A stretch of 64,000 nt of DNA, from the NCBI RefSeq assembly GCF_030268225.1, contig NZ_BSQG01000003.1, positions 526,897-590,896 of the forward strand, written 5' to 3'. The translations under genes were made by a program, and so were the position numbers. Positions 51,998 through 60,422 of the stretch are shown here, piece after piece; the first letter of the stretch is position 1; every line of letters begins with the position of its first letter. The notes beneath the pieces are model-generated. The model saw only the letters and a program-made list of their open reading frames with translations, was not told the origin of the DNA and made no database searches. The DNA is from Nocardiopsis ansamitocini. GTDB lineage: Bacteria > Actinomycetota > Actinomycetes > Streptosporangiales > Streptosporangiaceae.

Positions 51998-52420
51998 ATG
52001 AGCAACGCTACGGGCGACCTGAACTGGCTGCTCGACGATCTGGCCGATCGGGTCGTGGGCGCTGACCACGCTGTCGTGCTTTCCGCCGACGGTCTTCTCA
52101 TCGGTAGGTCGCGTGCCCTCTCGACAGAGGACGCCGAACACCTCTCCGCAGTGGCCTCTGCCTTTCAGAGCCTGGCCCGGGGGACCGGACGCCAGTTCGG
52201 CGGCGGGTCGGTGCGCCAGACCGTGGTGGAGATGGAGCACGCCTACCTGTTCGTCACCGCGGCGGGGGAGGGGGCCTGCCTTGCCGTGCTCGCCTCCGAG
52301 GCGGCCGACGTCGGCCTGGTCGCCTATGAGATGAACACCAGGATCAAGCGAGTCGGACAGTTCCTCAGCAGCGCTCCCCGATTCCCGGAAACCTCGACGT
52401 CAGGCTCGCCCCAATCATGA
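51998..52420 (+). CDS. cvnB: Conservon roadblock/LC7 protein (CvnB type)
   Basis: A 140-aa roadblock/LC7 protein (DLNWLLDDLADRVVGADHAVVLSADGLLIGRSRALSTEDAEHLSAVASAFQSLARGTGRQFGGGSVRQTVVEMEHAYLFVTAAGEGACLAVLA). Roadblock proteins typically modulate small GTPases; in conservons this one links the sensor to the CvnD GTPase. GAGG 7 bases upstream sets ATG 51998. It overlaps cvnC by ATGA. Confidence 0.94.
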   Translation: MSNATGDLNWLLDDLADRVVGADHAVVLSADGLLIGRSRALSTEDAEHLSAVASAFQSLARGTGRQFGGGSVRQTVVEMEHAYLFVTAAGEGACLAVLASEAADVGLVAYEMNTRIKRVGQFLSSAPRFPETSTSGSPQS

Positions 52421-52824
52421 GCAGCGGTGGTTACCGGGAATCCCCTGACGGGGATCCGAAAAAGCCGGTCTTCTACTCGGACGTGGGAGCGGGGCCACTG
52501 GTACGGCCCTACGCCATGACGGGCGGGCGCACCCGTGCCATGGCGACCACCCTGGACATGATCAGTGTCGTCGTCGCCTCGCGTCGGGAAGTGGACTGGG
52601 CGGCGGTTCAGCCCGAGTCCGCATCGATTCTGAAGCTGTGCCGCAGACCGATCTCGGTCGCGGAGCTCGCAGCGCACATGGATATTCCGATGACGGTGGT
52701 CAAGGTACTGCTCAGCGACCTCGTCGGCAAAGGGTTCGTCCTTGCTCGGGCACCGCTCCCCGCGGCCGAAAATCCCCAACTGAACGTACTTCAGGCGGTT
52801 CTCGATGGCATCCGTAGACTCTGA
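52417..52824 (+). CDS. cvnC: Conservon DUF742 protein (CvnC type)
   Basis: A 135-aa DUF742 protein. It has the family features VRPYAMTGGRT (about 29-39) and a winged-helix-like segment ILKLCRRPISVAELAAHMDIPMTVVKVLLSDLVGKGFVLAR. It resembles a DNA-binding fold, but family members are studied as parts of membrane-associated conservon complexes. It overlaps cvnB (4 bases) and cvnD (20 bases). Confidence 0.94.
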   Translation: MSSGGYRESPDGDPKKPVFYSDVGAGPLVRPYAMTGGRTRAMATTLDMISVVVASRREVDWAAVQPESASILKLCRRPISVAELAAHMDIPMTVVKVLLSDLVGKGFVLARAPLPAAENPQLNVLQAVLDGIRRL

Positions 52825-53404
52825 CATCCCCACCACCGAACGGGGCCTCCCTCAGGCCCTCAAGATCCTGGTCGCCGGGGGCTTCGGCGCGGGCAAGACG
52901 ACGCTGGTCGGCTCGGTCAGCGAGATCACCCCGCTCAGCACCGAGGAGATCATGACCGAGGCCAGCCTCGGTGTGGACGACCTCAAGGGGGTGGAGGCCA
53001 AGACGACCACGACGGTGGCCCTGGACTTCGGCCGGATCACCATCAACCCCGAACTCGTCCTCTACCTCTTCGGCACCCCCGGCCAGCAACGCTTCTGGTT
53101 CATGTGGGACGAACTCGCCACCGGGACGCTCGGCGTGGTGGTCCTGGCCGACACCCGCCGCCTGGACACCTGCTTCTCGGCCGTGGACTTCTTCGAGCGC
53201 CGCGGCATCCCCTTCGTCGTCGCCGTCAACCGCTTCGAGGGTGCGGCCGACTACACTCGCGACGAGGTGCGGGAAGCGCTCGACGTCGGTTCGGACGTAC
53301 CGATCGTGCCCGCCGACGCCCGTCAGCGTGACTCCGGCAAAGAGGTCCTGCTTACTCTTGTCGAGCACGTAATCCGGCGCCGAAGCCCCATCTCCACGGG
53401 CTGA
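52805..53404 (+). CDS. cvnD: Conservon small GTPase (CvnD type)
   Basis: A 199-aa Ras-like/MglA-related GTPase. The P-loop is GGFGAGKTTLVGS (about 25-37), switch II is LFGTPGQQRFWFMWDEL, and the base-recognition motif is VAVNRFEG, where Arg replaces the Lys of NKxD, as is common in CvnD. It completes the cvnABCD conservon and overlaps cvnC by 20 bases, implying coupled translation. Confidence 0.94.
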   Translation: MASVDSDIPTTERGLPQALKILVAGGFGAGKTTLVGSVSEITPLSTEEIMTEASLGVDDLKGVEAKTTTTVALDFGRITINPELVLYLFGTPGQQRFWFMWDELATGTLGVVVLADTRRLDTCFSAVDFFERRGIPFVVAVNRFEGAADYTRDEVREALDVGSDVPIVPADARQRDSGKEVLLTLVEHVIRRRSPISTG

Positions 53405-53514
53405 GCGCCATCCATGCCACAGTCCATGGGATGATCCGTTACCACGGTGCGATCTTCAGTGACGAAAATCGACCGAAGTAGGTCCATCACCCCCGAGTCG
53501 ATAGCCTCTCTCGC

Positions 53515-54465
53515 GTGAATTCAGACGGTATGCAGAATTCTGACAGACTTCCTCCCCGTGCCCTCCCCCGGCGCCGCTCTGGTCGGCACCGTGATCCCCT
53601 GTCTTTCGACAGCTGGGTCGGCACCCCAACGCTTGTCCTCGCCGTGCCCGGTGACGCCGCGGATGGAACCACGGGGGCCGAACTCGGTGCCTCGATGGCA
53701 GACCTGGTGCGGTCCTACCGGCCCGAGGTACCCATCCGCTTCGCCCATACCGAGGGGGAGGCCGGCGGGATCACCGAAGTCCTCGCCGGACTGGTGCCCG
53801 AAGGAGCGCCCAACGAAGAGGAGCGCCCGCCCGGCTACTGCGACGCGGTCATCGTTCCCCTCGTCACCGGAACCCATACAGCAATCACCGCGACGATCGC
53901 CCAGGCGTTGCCGGCCTCCGGAGCCGTCGCCCGGATCACGGACGGGCTCGGGCCGCATCCGATGCTGGCCGAGGCACTGCACTTGCGCCTGGCCGAGGGC
54001 GGGTTCGCCCGTGCCGACCGGATGCGGCTGATCAGCGTTGTCGCGGCCAGTGACACCACGGCAGACGGCGTCATGGTCGGCTCCGTGGGCGGCCCGGAGG
54101 CGATCGACGAGGCCGGAGTGAGCGCGGTCCTGTTGGCTGCCCGACTCGGTGTGACCGTGCTGCCCGCGGCATTGGACGACCCTGCCCACGTCGCCCAGAT
54201 CTTCGACCAGCTCGCCGCCGCCGGTTCCCGGCGCCCGGTCATCGCCCCGAGCGTCATCGGGGCGGAGTTCCCGCAGGAACGCATTGCCGAGCTGGCCGCC
54301 GAACACGGAGCCTCCTACAGCGCGTCGTTGGGCGCCAGTTCCACCCTGGCCAAGATCGTCGCGCTGCGCTACGCGGAGGCCCTCAACGCCTTGGGGATCG
54401 ATCAGCAGCCGGCACTCGAAGAACTGCCTGCCCCGGTCGGCTCGCGGCACCGTCCCGAGCACTGA
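53515..54465 (+). CDS. CbiX-like (sirohydrochlorin chelatase superfamily) protein
   Basis: A 316-aa protein with two similar halves, resembling CbiX/SirB chelatases: half one has TPTLVLAVPGDAADGTTGAELGASMADLV and VIVPLVTGTHTAITATI, then ITDGLGPHPMLAEALHLRLAEGG. The chelatase motif (normally PHGS) reads VPGDA here, so the first metal-binding His is missing; the second His survives in TGTHT. It may be a non-enzymatic homologue, possibly a metal-binding protein. GTG 53515 has no ribosome binding site; TAGCCT (53502-53507) lies 7 bases upstream, suggesting a leaderless mRNA. The start is uncertain (ATG 53530 possible). Confidence 0.8.
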   Translation: MNSDGMQNSDRLPPRALPRRRSGRHRDPLSFDSWVGTPTLVLAVPGDAADGTTGAELGASMADLVRSYRPEVPIRFAHTEGEAGGITEVLAGLVPEGAPNEEERPPGYCDAVIVPLVTGTHTAITATIAQALPASGAVARITDGLGPHPMLAEALHLRLAEGGFARADRMRLISVVAASDTTADGVMVGSVGGPEAIDEAGVSAVLLAARLGVTVLPAALDDPAHVAQIFDQLAAAGSRRPVIAPSVIGAEFPQERIAELAAEHGASYSASLGASSTLAKIVALRYAEALNALGIDQQPALEELPAPVGSRHRPEH

Positions 54466-54481
54466 CCGGTGAGCCGGATGC

Positions 54482-54511
54482 GGCCGGTCCTTCCGTCGAG
54501 GAGGGCCGGCC
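54482..54511 (+). terminator. Terminator after the CbiX-like gene
   Basis: A stem of about 12 pairs including a G-U pair (54482-54494 with 54500-54511, GTCGA loop) begins 17 bases after the stop. Confidence 0.55.
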
Positions 54512-55234
54512 ACCCGTGTCTCCGGCCCCTTTGCGGTGGCATCCGGCCGATGACGTGCTCCTCCGGGCGGACCGAATTCCCGGCCGCCCGGATGGGGCGC
54601 TGCGTCAGTATGAGTACCGGTCCTGGCCCTCGGCCCCGCCGTGCCTGTTCGTGGGCAGGTTCGCCCCGTACCGTCCTCTGATCGGTAGCGGGTGCCCTCA
54701 CCGGAAACGTCCCTCCGATCCCGAGGGCTTTCGGGGCTTCTGTCCGTGGCACGACAACGACAGGCCGGGGAGCCCCGACCAGAGTGCCGAGGTACGCGGT
54801 GTCGTGTTCCCGCGCGGATCTCGGTCGGGAGAACATGATCGTCGGGTGCGCGCCTGCCTGGTACCGGCCGCCGAACACCCGGGCGCGGCCCCTTCGGCCC
54901 GCCCGTGCCAGGAAGAGTTGCTTCGGGCGGCGGGCGACGACGAATTCCTTTCCCGTCCATTCGGCAAAAACGGTTCGCCTGAAAAGGCGGAATGATCTTT
55001 CCGAAGCCGTGACGAATTGTGGTGGAACCGGTTGAACGGCCTGCGATTCGAGGCAGGGCGAGGGGTGGATGCCCGGTTGGCCTGGTAGGGGGAGCTCGCC
55101 CGTTAAGCCCACTCTGAGCAGCGGAGACGTGAGAGCGGCAGGTTTTTCGTGACTACTATTTGTTACTAGTCGGCCACGCAAAGCCATGATTTTCGATACG
55201 GTCAACTCGCGTCCGATGCCATGGGGAGGCCGTT
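54512..55234. other. Long intergenic region before the second conservon
   Basis: About 720 bases without a convincing gene. The last 150 bases before the second cvnA are AT-richer and contain an operator-like inverted repeat at 55151-55171. One frame on the minus strand is open for about 800 bases but has a composition unlike a protein and overlaps the CbiX-like gene. Confidence 0.4.
55151..55171. promoter_or_regulatory. Operator-like inverted repeat upstream of second cvnA
   Basis: An imperfect palindrome with arms GACTACTA and TACTAGTC (7 of 8 pairs) and a 5-base centre lies 64 bases upstream of the second cvnA start. Its AT-richness against the background suggests a regulator site. The cognate regulator is unknown. 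Confidence 0.4.
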
Positions 55235-57268
55235 ATGAACGCAGGTTCTGATAATCGTGGCGGACCGGTTGCGGGACGCACGATCCGCAGTCAGTTGACC
55301 CGAATGGTCCTCATCCCCAGCCTCGGTTTCCTTCTTTTGTGGGCGATACTGACCGCTGCCAGCACACTGGGCGCCCTGAACCTCATCTCCTCGGTGCGCG
55401 ATGGGCGAGCCGGCATGGTGGCCTTCGGTGCGATTGCAGCGGACCTGCGCTACGAACGCGCCCAGACCCAGGTCTACCTCGGTGACCTCGCCACCGAGAC
55501 CCGGGCCGACTTGGACCGGGGGCGCGAGCGTGCCGACGCCACCTTCGCCCGGGTCCACGCGCGGACCGGGGCACTGCTCGACGCCGATCGCGGGGAGTTG
55601 CCCCGACGCGTCGCAGACTTCTTCACCGCCTGGGACGAATTGCCCGATCTGCGCGCCGCGGTGGACGGGGGCTCCCTCACCAGGGAGGAGGCACTGAGGG
55701 AGTACACCGCGCTTCTCGATGGCATCCTGCTGGTCAACGATGCGATCGTCGTTCAGCTCTACGGCGACTCCTCGCGGGCCGACGGTGTCACCGCACTGGA
55801 GTTACTGCGCGCGCACGATCGCTTCTCCCAAGCCGGTGCACTGCTCTCGGGCGCACTGGCCGCCGGCGAGATGAACCATGACGAGACCGCGCACTTCACC
55901 TTCCTCAGCGCCTCCTACCGCGACATGCTCGGTGCGGCCCAGCCCAACATGACCGACCGGGTACGGGCCCTGGACACCCAGATGCGTGAGAGCTCTCCCT
56001 GGTCGGCCGCGGAGGACCTGAGTCTCAAAGTCGTCTCCCGATCACCCGTGAGCGATTCCACGGAACTGGGAGAAGCCGCGTTCAACAGCCGCATTCCCAC
56101 CGACGCCACCGCATGGAAACAGGCGGTGGCCGGAACCGACCCGTTGTTGCGGGGCCTGGCCCAGTCGCAATTCCAGGCCGCCCTGGACGTGGCCTGGGGG
56201 TCGGCGATGCGCGTCATGGTCATCAACGCCGCGGGATCCCTCATCGCCCTGGGCGTGGGCGCCATCGGAATCGTTCTTGCCCTGCGCTCCTCCCGGCGCC
56301 TGACCGGACGCCTGCACCGTCTGCACGACGAGACCTTGGAGGTCGCCGACACCCGGTTGCCCGCGATCGTGGCCAAGGCCCAACGTGGTGCACGAGTGGA
56401 CGTGGCGGCAGAGCTGCCCCCGTTGATGCACGGTTACGACGAGATCGGCCGGGTGGCCGACGCCTTCAACACCGCGCAGCGCACCGCGGTGGGGTCGGCG
56501 GTGAAGCAGGCGGAGATCCGCGAAGGAGCCAACCGGGTCTTCCTCGGGATCGCCTACCGTAACCAGGCACTGGTGCAGCGCCAGCTCCAACTCCTCGACG
56601 AGATCGAATCGGCGGAAGACGATCCGGAGACCCTGCGTAAACTTTTCCAGCTCGACCATCTCACCACGCGCAGCCGACGCTACGCGGACAACCTGATCAT
56701 CCTCACCGGCGCCCACTCGACCCGGCGCTGGCGCGAACCCATGCCGGTGGTGGATGTGCTGCGCGCCGCGCTCTCGGAGACCGAGGACTTCGAACGGGTC
56801 CGACTCAAGTCCGCGCCGCGGGCGTGGGTCCGTGGTTTCGCGGCGGCCGACGTGGTGCACCTGCTCGCCGAACTGGTGGAGAACGCCACCCAGTTCTCCC
56901 CGGCCGGCAGCCGGGTCGACGTGAACAGCAGCAGCATCCATAACGGGCTCAGTATCGAAGTGGAGGACCGAGGGCTCGGGATGACCGAGGCGGCCTGTGA
57001 CGCCGCCAACCGCACCCTGGCCCGTCCCCCCGAGTTCGATGTGATGGCGTTGCCCGACGAACCGCGGCTCGGACTGTTCGTCGTCGCACGTCTCGCCGCC
57101 CGGCACGGAGTGCGGGTGCGCCTGTCACCGTCGCCCTACGGGGGGACGCAGGCCTGTGCGGTGCTGCCCTGGGCACTACTGGCCGACACACCGGCCGACG
57201 CGCTGGTGCCGCGGCAGGAGCGCAGCGCTCCTCCACGGCCCCTGTCCGAGCGTGAGCCGCTGCCGTGA
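55235..57268 (+). CDS. Second conservon-type membrane sensor ATPase (CvnA type)
   Basis: A 677-aa paralogue of the CvnA at 49301. Same plan: N-terminal membrane helix (about 24-48), helical sensor region (about 50-325), second helix (about 330-352), HAMP-like linker, the REGANRVFLGIAYRNQALVQRQLQLLDEIE block and a HATPase domain (HLLAELVENATQFSPAG, EDRGLGMTE, LGLFVVARL). It lacks the long C-terminal tail of the first. It is coupled by GTGA overlap to a DUF742 gene, but no roadblock or GTPase gene follows. ATG 55235 is preceded by GGGGAGG. Confidence 0.93.
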   Translation: MNAGSDNRGGPVAGRTIRSQLTRMVLIPSLGFLLLWAILTAASTLGALNLISSVRDGRAGMVAFGAIAADLRYERAQTQVYLGDLATETRADLDRGRERADATFARVHARTGALLDADRGELPRRVADFFTAWDELPDLRAAVDGGSLTREEALREYTALLDGILLVNDAIVVQLYGDSSRADGVTALELLRAHDRFSQAGALLSGALAAGEMNHDETAHFTFLSASYRDMLGAAQPNMTDRVRALDTQMRESSPWSAAEDLSLKVVSRSPVSDSTELGEAAFNSRIPTDATAWKQAVAGTDPLLRGLAQSQFQAALDVAWGSAMRVMVINAAGSLIALGVGAIGIVLALRSSRRLTGRLHRLHDETLEVADTRLPAIVAKAQRGARVDVAAELPPLMHGYDEIGRVADAFNTAQRTAVGSAVKQAEIREGANRVFLGIAYRNQALVQRQLQLLDEIESAEDDPETLRKLFQLDHLTTRSRRYADNLIILTGAHSTRRWREPMPVVDVLRAALSETEDFERVRLKSAPRAWVRGFAAADVVHLLAELVENATQFSPAGSRVDVNSSSIHNGLSIEVEDRGLGMTEAACDAANRTLARPPEFDVMALPDEPRLGLFVVARLAARHGVRVRLSPSPYGGTQACAVLPWALLADTPADALVPRQERSAPPRPLSEREPLP

Positions 57269-57624
57269 GCGGGCCGGGAGGGTTCGACCCCGGTCCCGGG
57301 CGGCTGCTCCGGCCTTTCGCAGTGGTCGCCAATTCCCCGGGGCGGATCCGGACGCCCCGTCTTGACCTGGCCGCCCTTCTCGTGGCGACCCGGACGCCTC
57401 GGCACGGTGACGAACTCCGGCCGGAGCAGGAGCAGATCCTGCGGCTGTGCGCCACTCCGCGCTCGGTCGCCGAGCTCGCCGCTGCCCTGGCCATGCCGAC
57501 CAACCTGACCCGGCTCCTGGCCGTCGACATGCTGGCAACCGGCTCGCTGCGCCAGTGCGACACCTCTTATGAGGGAAAGGACGTCATTCTGGCGGCTGTC
57601 CTGGAAGGTCTGCGTGCACTCTGA
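57265..57624 (+). CDS. DUF742 protein of the incomplete conservon (CvnC type)
   Basis: A 119-aa DUF742 protein. It has LRPFAVVANSPGRIRTP where the usual VRPYAMTGGRT stands (the TGG is lost) and the conserved second half ILRLCATPRSVAELAAALAMPTNLTRLLAVDMLATGSL. It overlaps the second cvnA (GTGA). The start GTG is fixed by the overlap. No gene for a roadblock protein or GTPase is found on either side. Confidence 0.88.
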   Translation: MSGPGGFDPGPGRLLRPFAVVANSPGRIRTPRLDLAALLVATRTPRHGDELRPEQEQILRLCATPRSVAELAAALAMPTNLTRLLAVDMLATGSLRQCDTSYEGKDVILAAVLEGLRAL

Positions 57625-58057
57625 CATCAGCGCCTCGTCCGCCCCGGTGCGTGTTCCACGGGTGAGCGCAGCCGCCTTTGCCGCCGGTGCCCTTCGGCCG
57701 CTCCGGGAGGCCACCGTGGTACCGGCCACAATCGGCTCGGACCGGGGGTGCCGACACTTCTGTGAATCCTCTTTTCCTGTTGTCCGCCGACCAGCCCCCC
57801 GCCGATCTCGCCCCGCACATCCGAATGTGGGAGCCCCATCCAGCCAACGCTTCGCGTAGCGGACAACGGCCATCGGCTCCCGATCATCACTGCCCTCTCG
57901 CGGGTGCGCTCGCTGCCCCGACCGTGTACTGAACATCCGCGCGCTGTCGGGCCGAACCCGCGCGCCTTTTGGCGCGACTATCCTTGGTCACGAGAGACTT
58001 CCCAGGTCAGACGCAGCTCAATCGGTCCGACGCATACACCTAGGGAGCACGACCGCT
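57625..58057. other. Intergenic region before the ETF-beta-like gene
   Basis: About 430 bases without a credible gene. A small hairpin (CGCGCC, TTTT loop, GGCGCG; 57961-57976) lies near the 3' end. Open frames are short and lack ribosome binding sites. Confidence 0.4.
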
Positions 58058-58939
58058 ATGACTCAGGAGCACGCACCCCTCATCGTGGTCGCGGTGCGCC
58101 ACGACGACCACCCCCAAGCCATCACCCCGCTCAACGGGATCGCCCGGCCCGAAGGGCATACGAGTGCCCTGGGAGAAGCCGATCGCTGCGCTGTCGAGCA
58201 CGGCCTGCGCATCGCTGAGGAGCTCGACGGACGTTGTGTCGTGGTCGCGATGGGCCAGTCGGTCGCCGATGCGGCCCTGCGGGTAGCGCTCGCCGCCGGC
58301 GCAGCCGAAGTGCTGAGGATCGAGTCCTCCCGTGCCGGAGTCGGCGACGAGGACGGTGTCGCAGCCGCGGAGGTGCTCGACGCCGCGTTGGTAAGTACCT
58401 TTGGTCCTCCGGACCTCGTCCTGTGCGCTGATCGCTTCGCCGACAGCGGGGCCGAAACCCTGTCGTCCCTTCTCGCGGTCCGTTTCGGCGCGACCCATGC
58501 GCGCGGCCTCCTCGAACTCACCGCGGACGATGGCGAGACCACTCTGACCGCACTGCGCCGTCTCGACGAGGGGCGAAGGGAACGCCTCACCGTTCCGCTG
58601 CCGGCGGTCTGCTCGGTGGAGCCAGGTTCCGCGATCCTGCGAGAGGCGACCCTGCCCGCCACCGTCCGCGCCGGTCGCGCCGGTGTCCCGGTACTCGTCG
58701 TCGCCGCGGAGCCGGCTCCCGTCACGCGGCTCGCCTCCGTGCACGCCTACCGGCCGCGCAGCCGGGTCGAGCCGGCGACAGGCCCCACCGACCCGCACGG
58801 ACGACTCATGGAGCTCGTCGACCCCCTCGTCCTGCGCGATTCTTCGCGCGGTCCGCGTGCTGCCGGCCCTGCTGAGCCCACCGAAGAACTTTTGTCCTCC
58901 CCCCGCGGGCGCGGGTATCTTCCGGCCGACACCGCCTGA
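58058..58939 (+). CDS. Orphan electron-transfer-flavoprotein beta-subunit-like protein
   Basis: A 293-aa protein of the ETF-beta superfamily (HUP-like AMP/flavin-binding fold). The parts that resemble EtfB are CVVVAMGQSVADAALRVALAAGAAEVLRIES, LVLCADRFADSGAETLSSLLAVRFGATHARGLLEL and LPAVCSVEPGSAILREATLPATVRAGRAGVPVLV. It is most like the divergent EtfB copies found in some actinobacteria rather than the fatty-acid oxidation EtfB. No EtfA partner is adjacent, and the C-terminal 50 residues are low-complexity. Electron transfer is inferred from family only. Confidence 0.78.
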   Translation: MTQEHAPLIVVAVRHDDHPQAITPLNGIARPEGHTSALGEADRCAVEHGLRIAEELDGRCVVVAMGQSVADAALRVALAAGAAEVLRIESSRAGVGDEDGVAAAEVLDAALVSTFGPPDLVLCADRFADSGAETLSSLLAVRFGATHARGLLELTADDGETTLTALRRLDEGRRERLTVPLPAVCSVEPGSAILREATLPATVRAGRAGVPVLVVAAEPAPVTRLASVHAYRPRSRVEPATGPTDPHGRLMELVDPLVLRDSSRGPRAAGPAEPTEELLSSPRGRGYLPADTA

Positions 58940-59032
58940 GCAGAACGGCTCCGTGTGGTTGTCGTGCTCGGACGACACCGAAGCCGGCGCCCCAACGGGC
59001 ACCGGCTGCGGGAGTTCAGGGCATGCGGGTGA

Positions 59033-59677
59033 TCAGCAGGAGCTGTTCAGCAAACTGGTGAGCTTCGTCTTCTCGGCGGAGTCGACACTCAGGTTCCAGT
59101 AGTCCTTCACATGGATCCAGGTCTTTGCGTAGTCGCAGTGCACAGCGGTCCGGGTCGGCATCCATTTGGCCGGGTCCTTGTCCCCCTTGGAGGAGTTGCT
59201 GGTCCCGGTGACCGCCCACAGTTGACCGGTGGTCAGGTCGTTGGCGAACTGCTGCCGACGGCTGGTCGACCAGGTGTCGGCACCCGAACGCCATGCTTCG
59301 GCCAGAGGGACGAAGTGGTCGATGCTGATCTGCGACGGAACCGACGTGGTCACTCCGTCGTAAACGCTGTACCAGCTGCCGGAGGTCGGGTAACAGTCGT
59401 TGCCGACCGTGACGTTGGTGCCGTCGCGGCGCAGGACCCATTCACGCGTGTTGCAGTTGCCCTCGACCGTGCTCCAGTGGGGGAAGAGGCTGCGGTCGTA
59501 GGCCGAGGACGCGCCCTCGGCCTTTACGGTCAGTCCCGACAGCATCGTGCGCGCCTGCGCCAGGCTGGGGGGAGCGGGGGGAGCGGCGAGTGCAGGGGAG
59601 GAAGGGATGACGAGTGCGGCCAGGACAAGCGTCGTGGTGCACGCGACCGAGGCCAGGCGACTGAGGACGGTGGCCAT
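59033..59677 (-). CDS. Secreted HNH endonuclease-family protein (DUF1524/GmrSD-like)
   Basis: A 214-aa exported protein with a Sec signal peptide (MATVLSRLASVACTTTLVLAALVIPSSPALA, cleavage after ALA at about 31). The mature part is a DUF1524-type HNH nuclease: ISIDHFVPLAEAWRSGA holds the Asp-His pair (D120, H121), followed by FANDLTTGQLWAVTGTSNSSKGDKDPAKWMP. Four or so cysteines could form disulphides. It probably degrades extracellular nucleic acid. GGAG lies 6 bases upstream of ATG 59677. Confidence 0.9.
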   Translation of the reverse strand: MATVLSRLASVACTTTLVLAALVIPSSPALAAPPAPPSLAQARTMLSGLTVKAEGASSAYDRSLFPHWSTVEGNCNTREWVLRRDGTNVTVGNDCYPTSGSWYSVYDGVTTSVPSQISIDHFVPLAEAWRSGADTWSTSRRQQFANDLTTGQLWAVTGTSNSSKGDKDPAKWMPTRTAVHCDYAKTWIHVKDYWNLSVDSAEKTKLTSLLNSSC

Positions 59678-59846
59678 GCTTATCTCCAAAGCAAGAGCGG
59701 GGGTGCCTCCGGACGAGACAAACGATCGTCCATCAAGCAGGCCTGATCCATAGCTTAGGGTGAGCAAACGATGACGAAAAGTCGCCGATCTTTTTGCTGG
59801 TAACGCCCTTGACGCCAAATCGGGCTCGCATTTCCCCAGGTCACAG

Positions 59847-60422
59847 TCATCCAAGCAGGTCGCTGGTAAAAAATCCGCCCAGGAGCAGGGACACACTCAG
59901 GCTGTAGAGCAATGCCCCGGTCCGGTAGGGCTGGTCGCGCATTGTCCGCCGTGTGTACAGCGCCGCTCCGACGAATACCAGCAGCCCGTCCACGAGTGCG
60001 GCGGCCGCGGGGGTTTCCCCCAGTCCGAGGACGATCAGCAGTAGATCGCCGGTATCGCTCGGGAGGATCGCGATGGCCGGCCGGTGCGCCAGCAGGTCCG
60101 GTAACCAGTGGCTGAGGACCGTTCCCGCCACGACCTATCCCGCACCGGGGCTCCAGCGTCCTTTCACCAGTAGGTGCACCAGTGCTCCCGCCAACGCCGC
60201 CAACAGCACATTGGACACCAGGGCGTGGGAGTACAGCGCGTCGATCCACAGCGATCCGTACCCGCGGGCGCCCGCAACTGGTTCCAGCGCCTCCACCCCG
60301 ACCGCGGAAAGAGGAAGGAACGCCAGGTCGGGGAGCTGGGAAGCCACCAGCAGTACTCCGAGCAAAAGCTCCGGGCGCCGCGCTTTCACGGCTGCCGCGA
60401 CTCCGAAATGCCCCGCAAGCAT
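59847..60422 (-). pseudogene. Membrane protein gene interrupted by an in-frame TAG
   Basis: A 192-codon frame broken by one TAG (60135-60137, codon 96). Reading through it, the same frame continues VVAGTVLSHWLPDLLAHRPAIAILPSDTGDLLLIVLGLG... to 59847, with hydrophobic segments before and after. SHxLPDxxxHRP is the sort of conserved motif expected inside one protein, so this is probably a single gene disabled by a nonsense mutation; a sequencing error or programmed readthrough cannot be excluded. The start is ATG 60422, overlapping the TetR stop (TGATG), with AGGAG 8-9 bases upstream. The function is unknown. Confidence 0.7.

Noticed and set aside
54402..55205. 267-codon minus-strand frame between the CbiX-like gene and the second conservon
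   Set aside because: It overlaps the 3' end of the CbiX-like gene and has a Gly/Arg/Pro-rich random composition; no ribosome binding site was seen.
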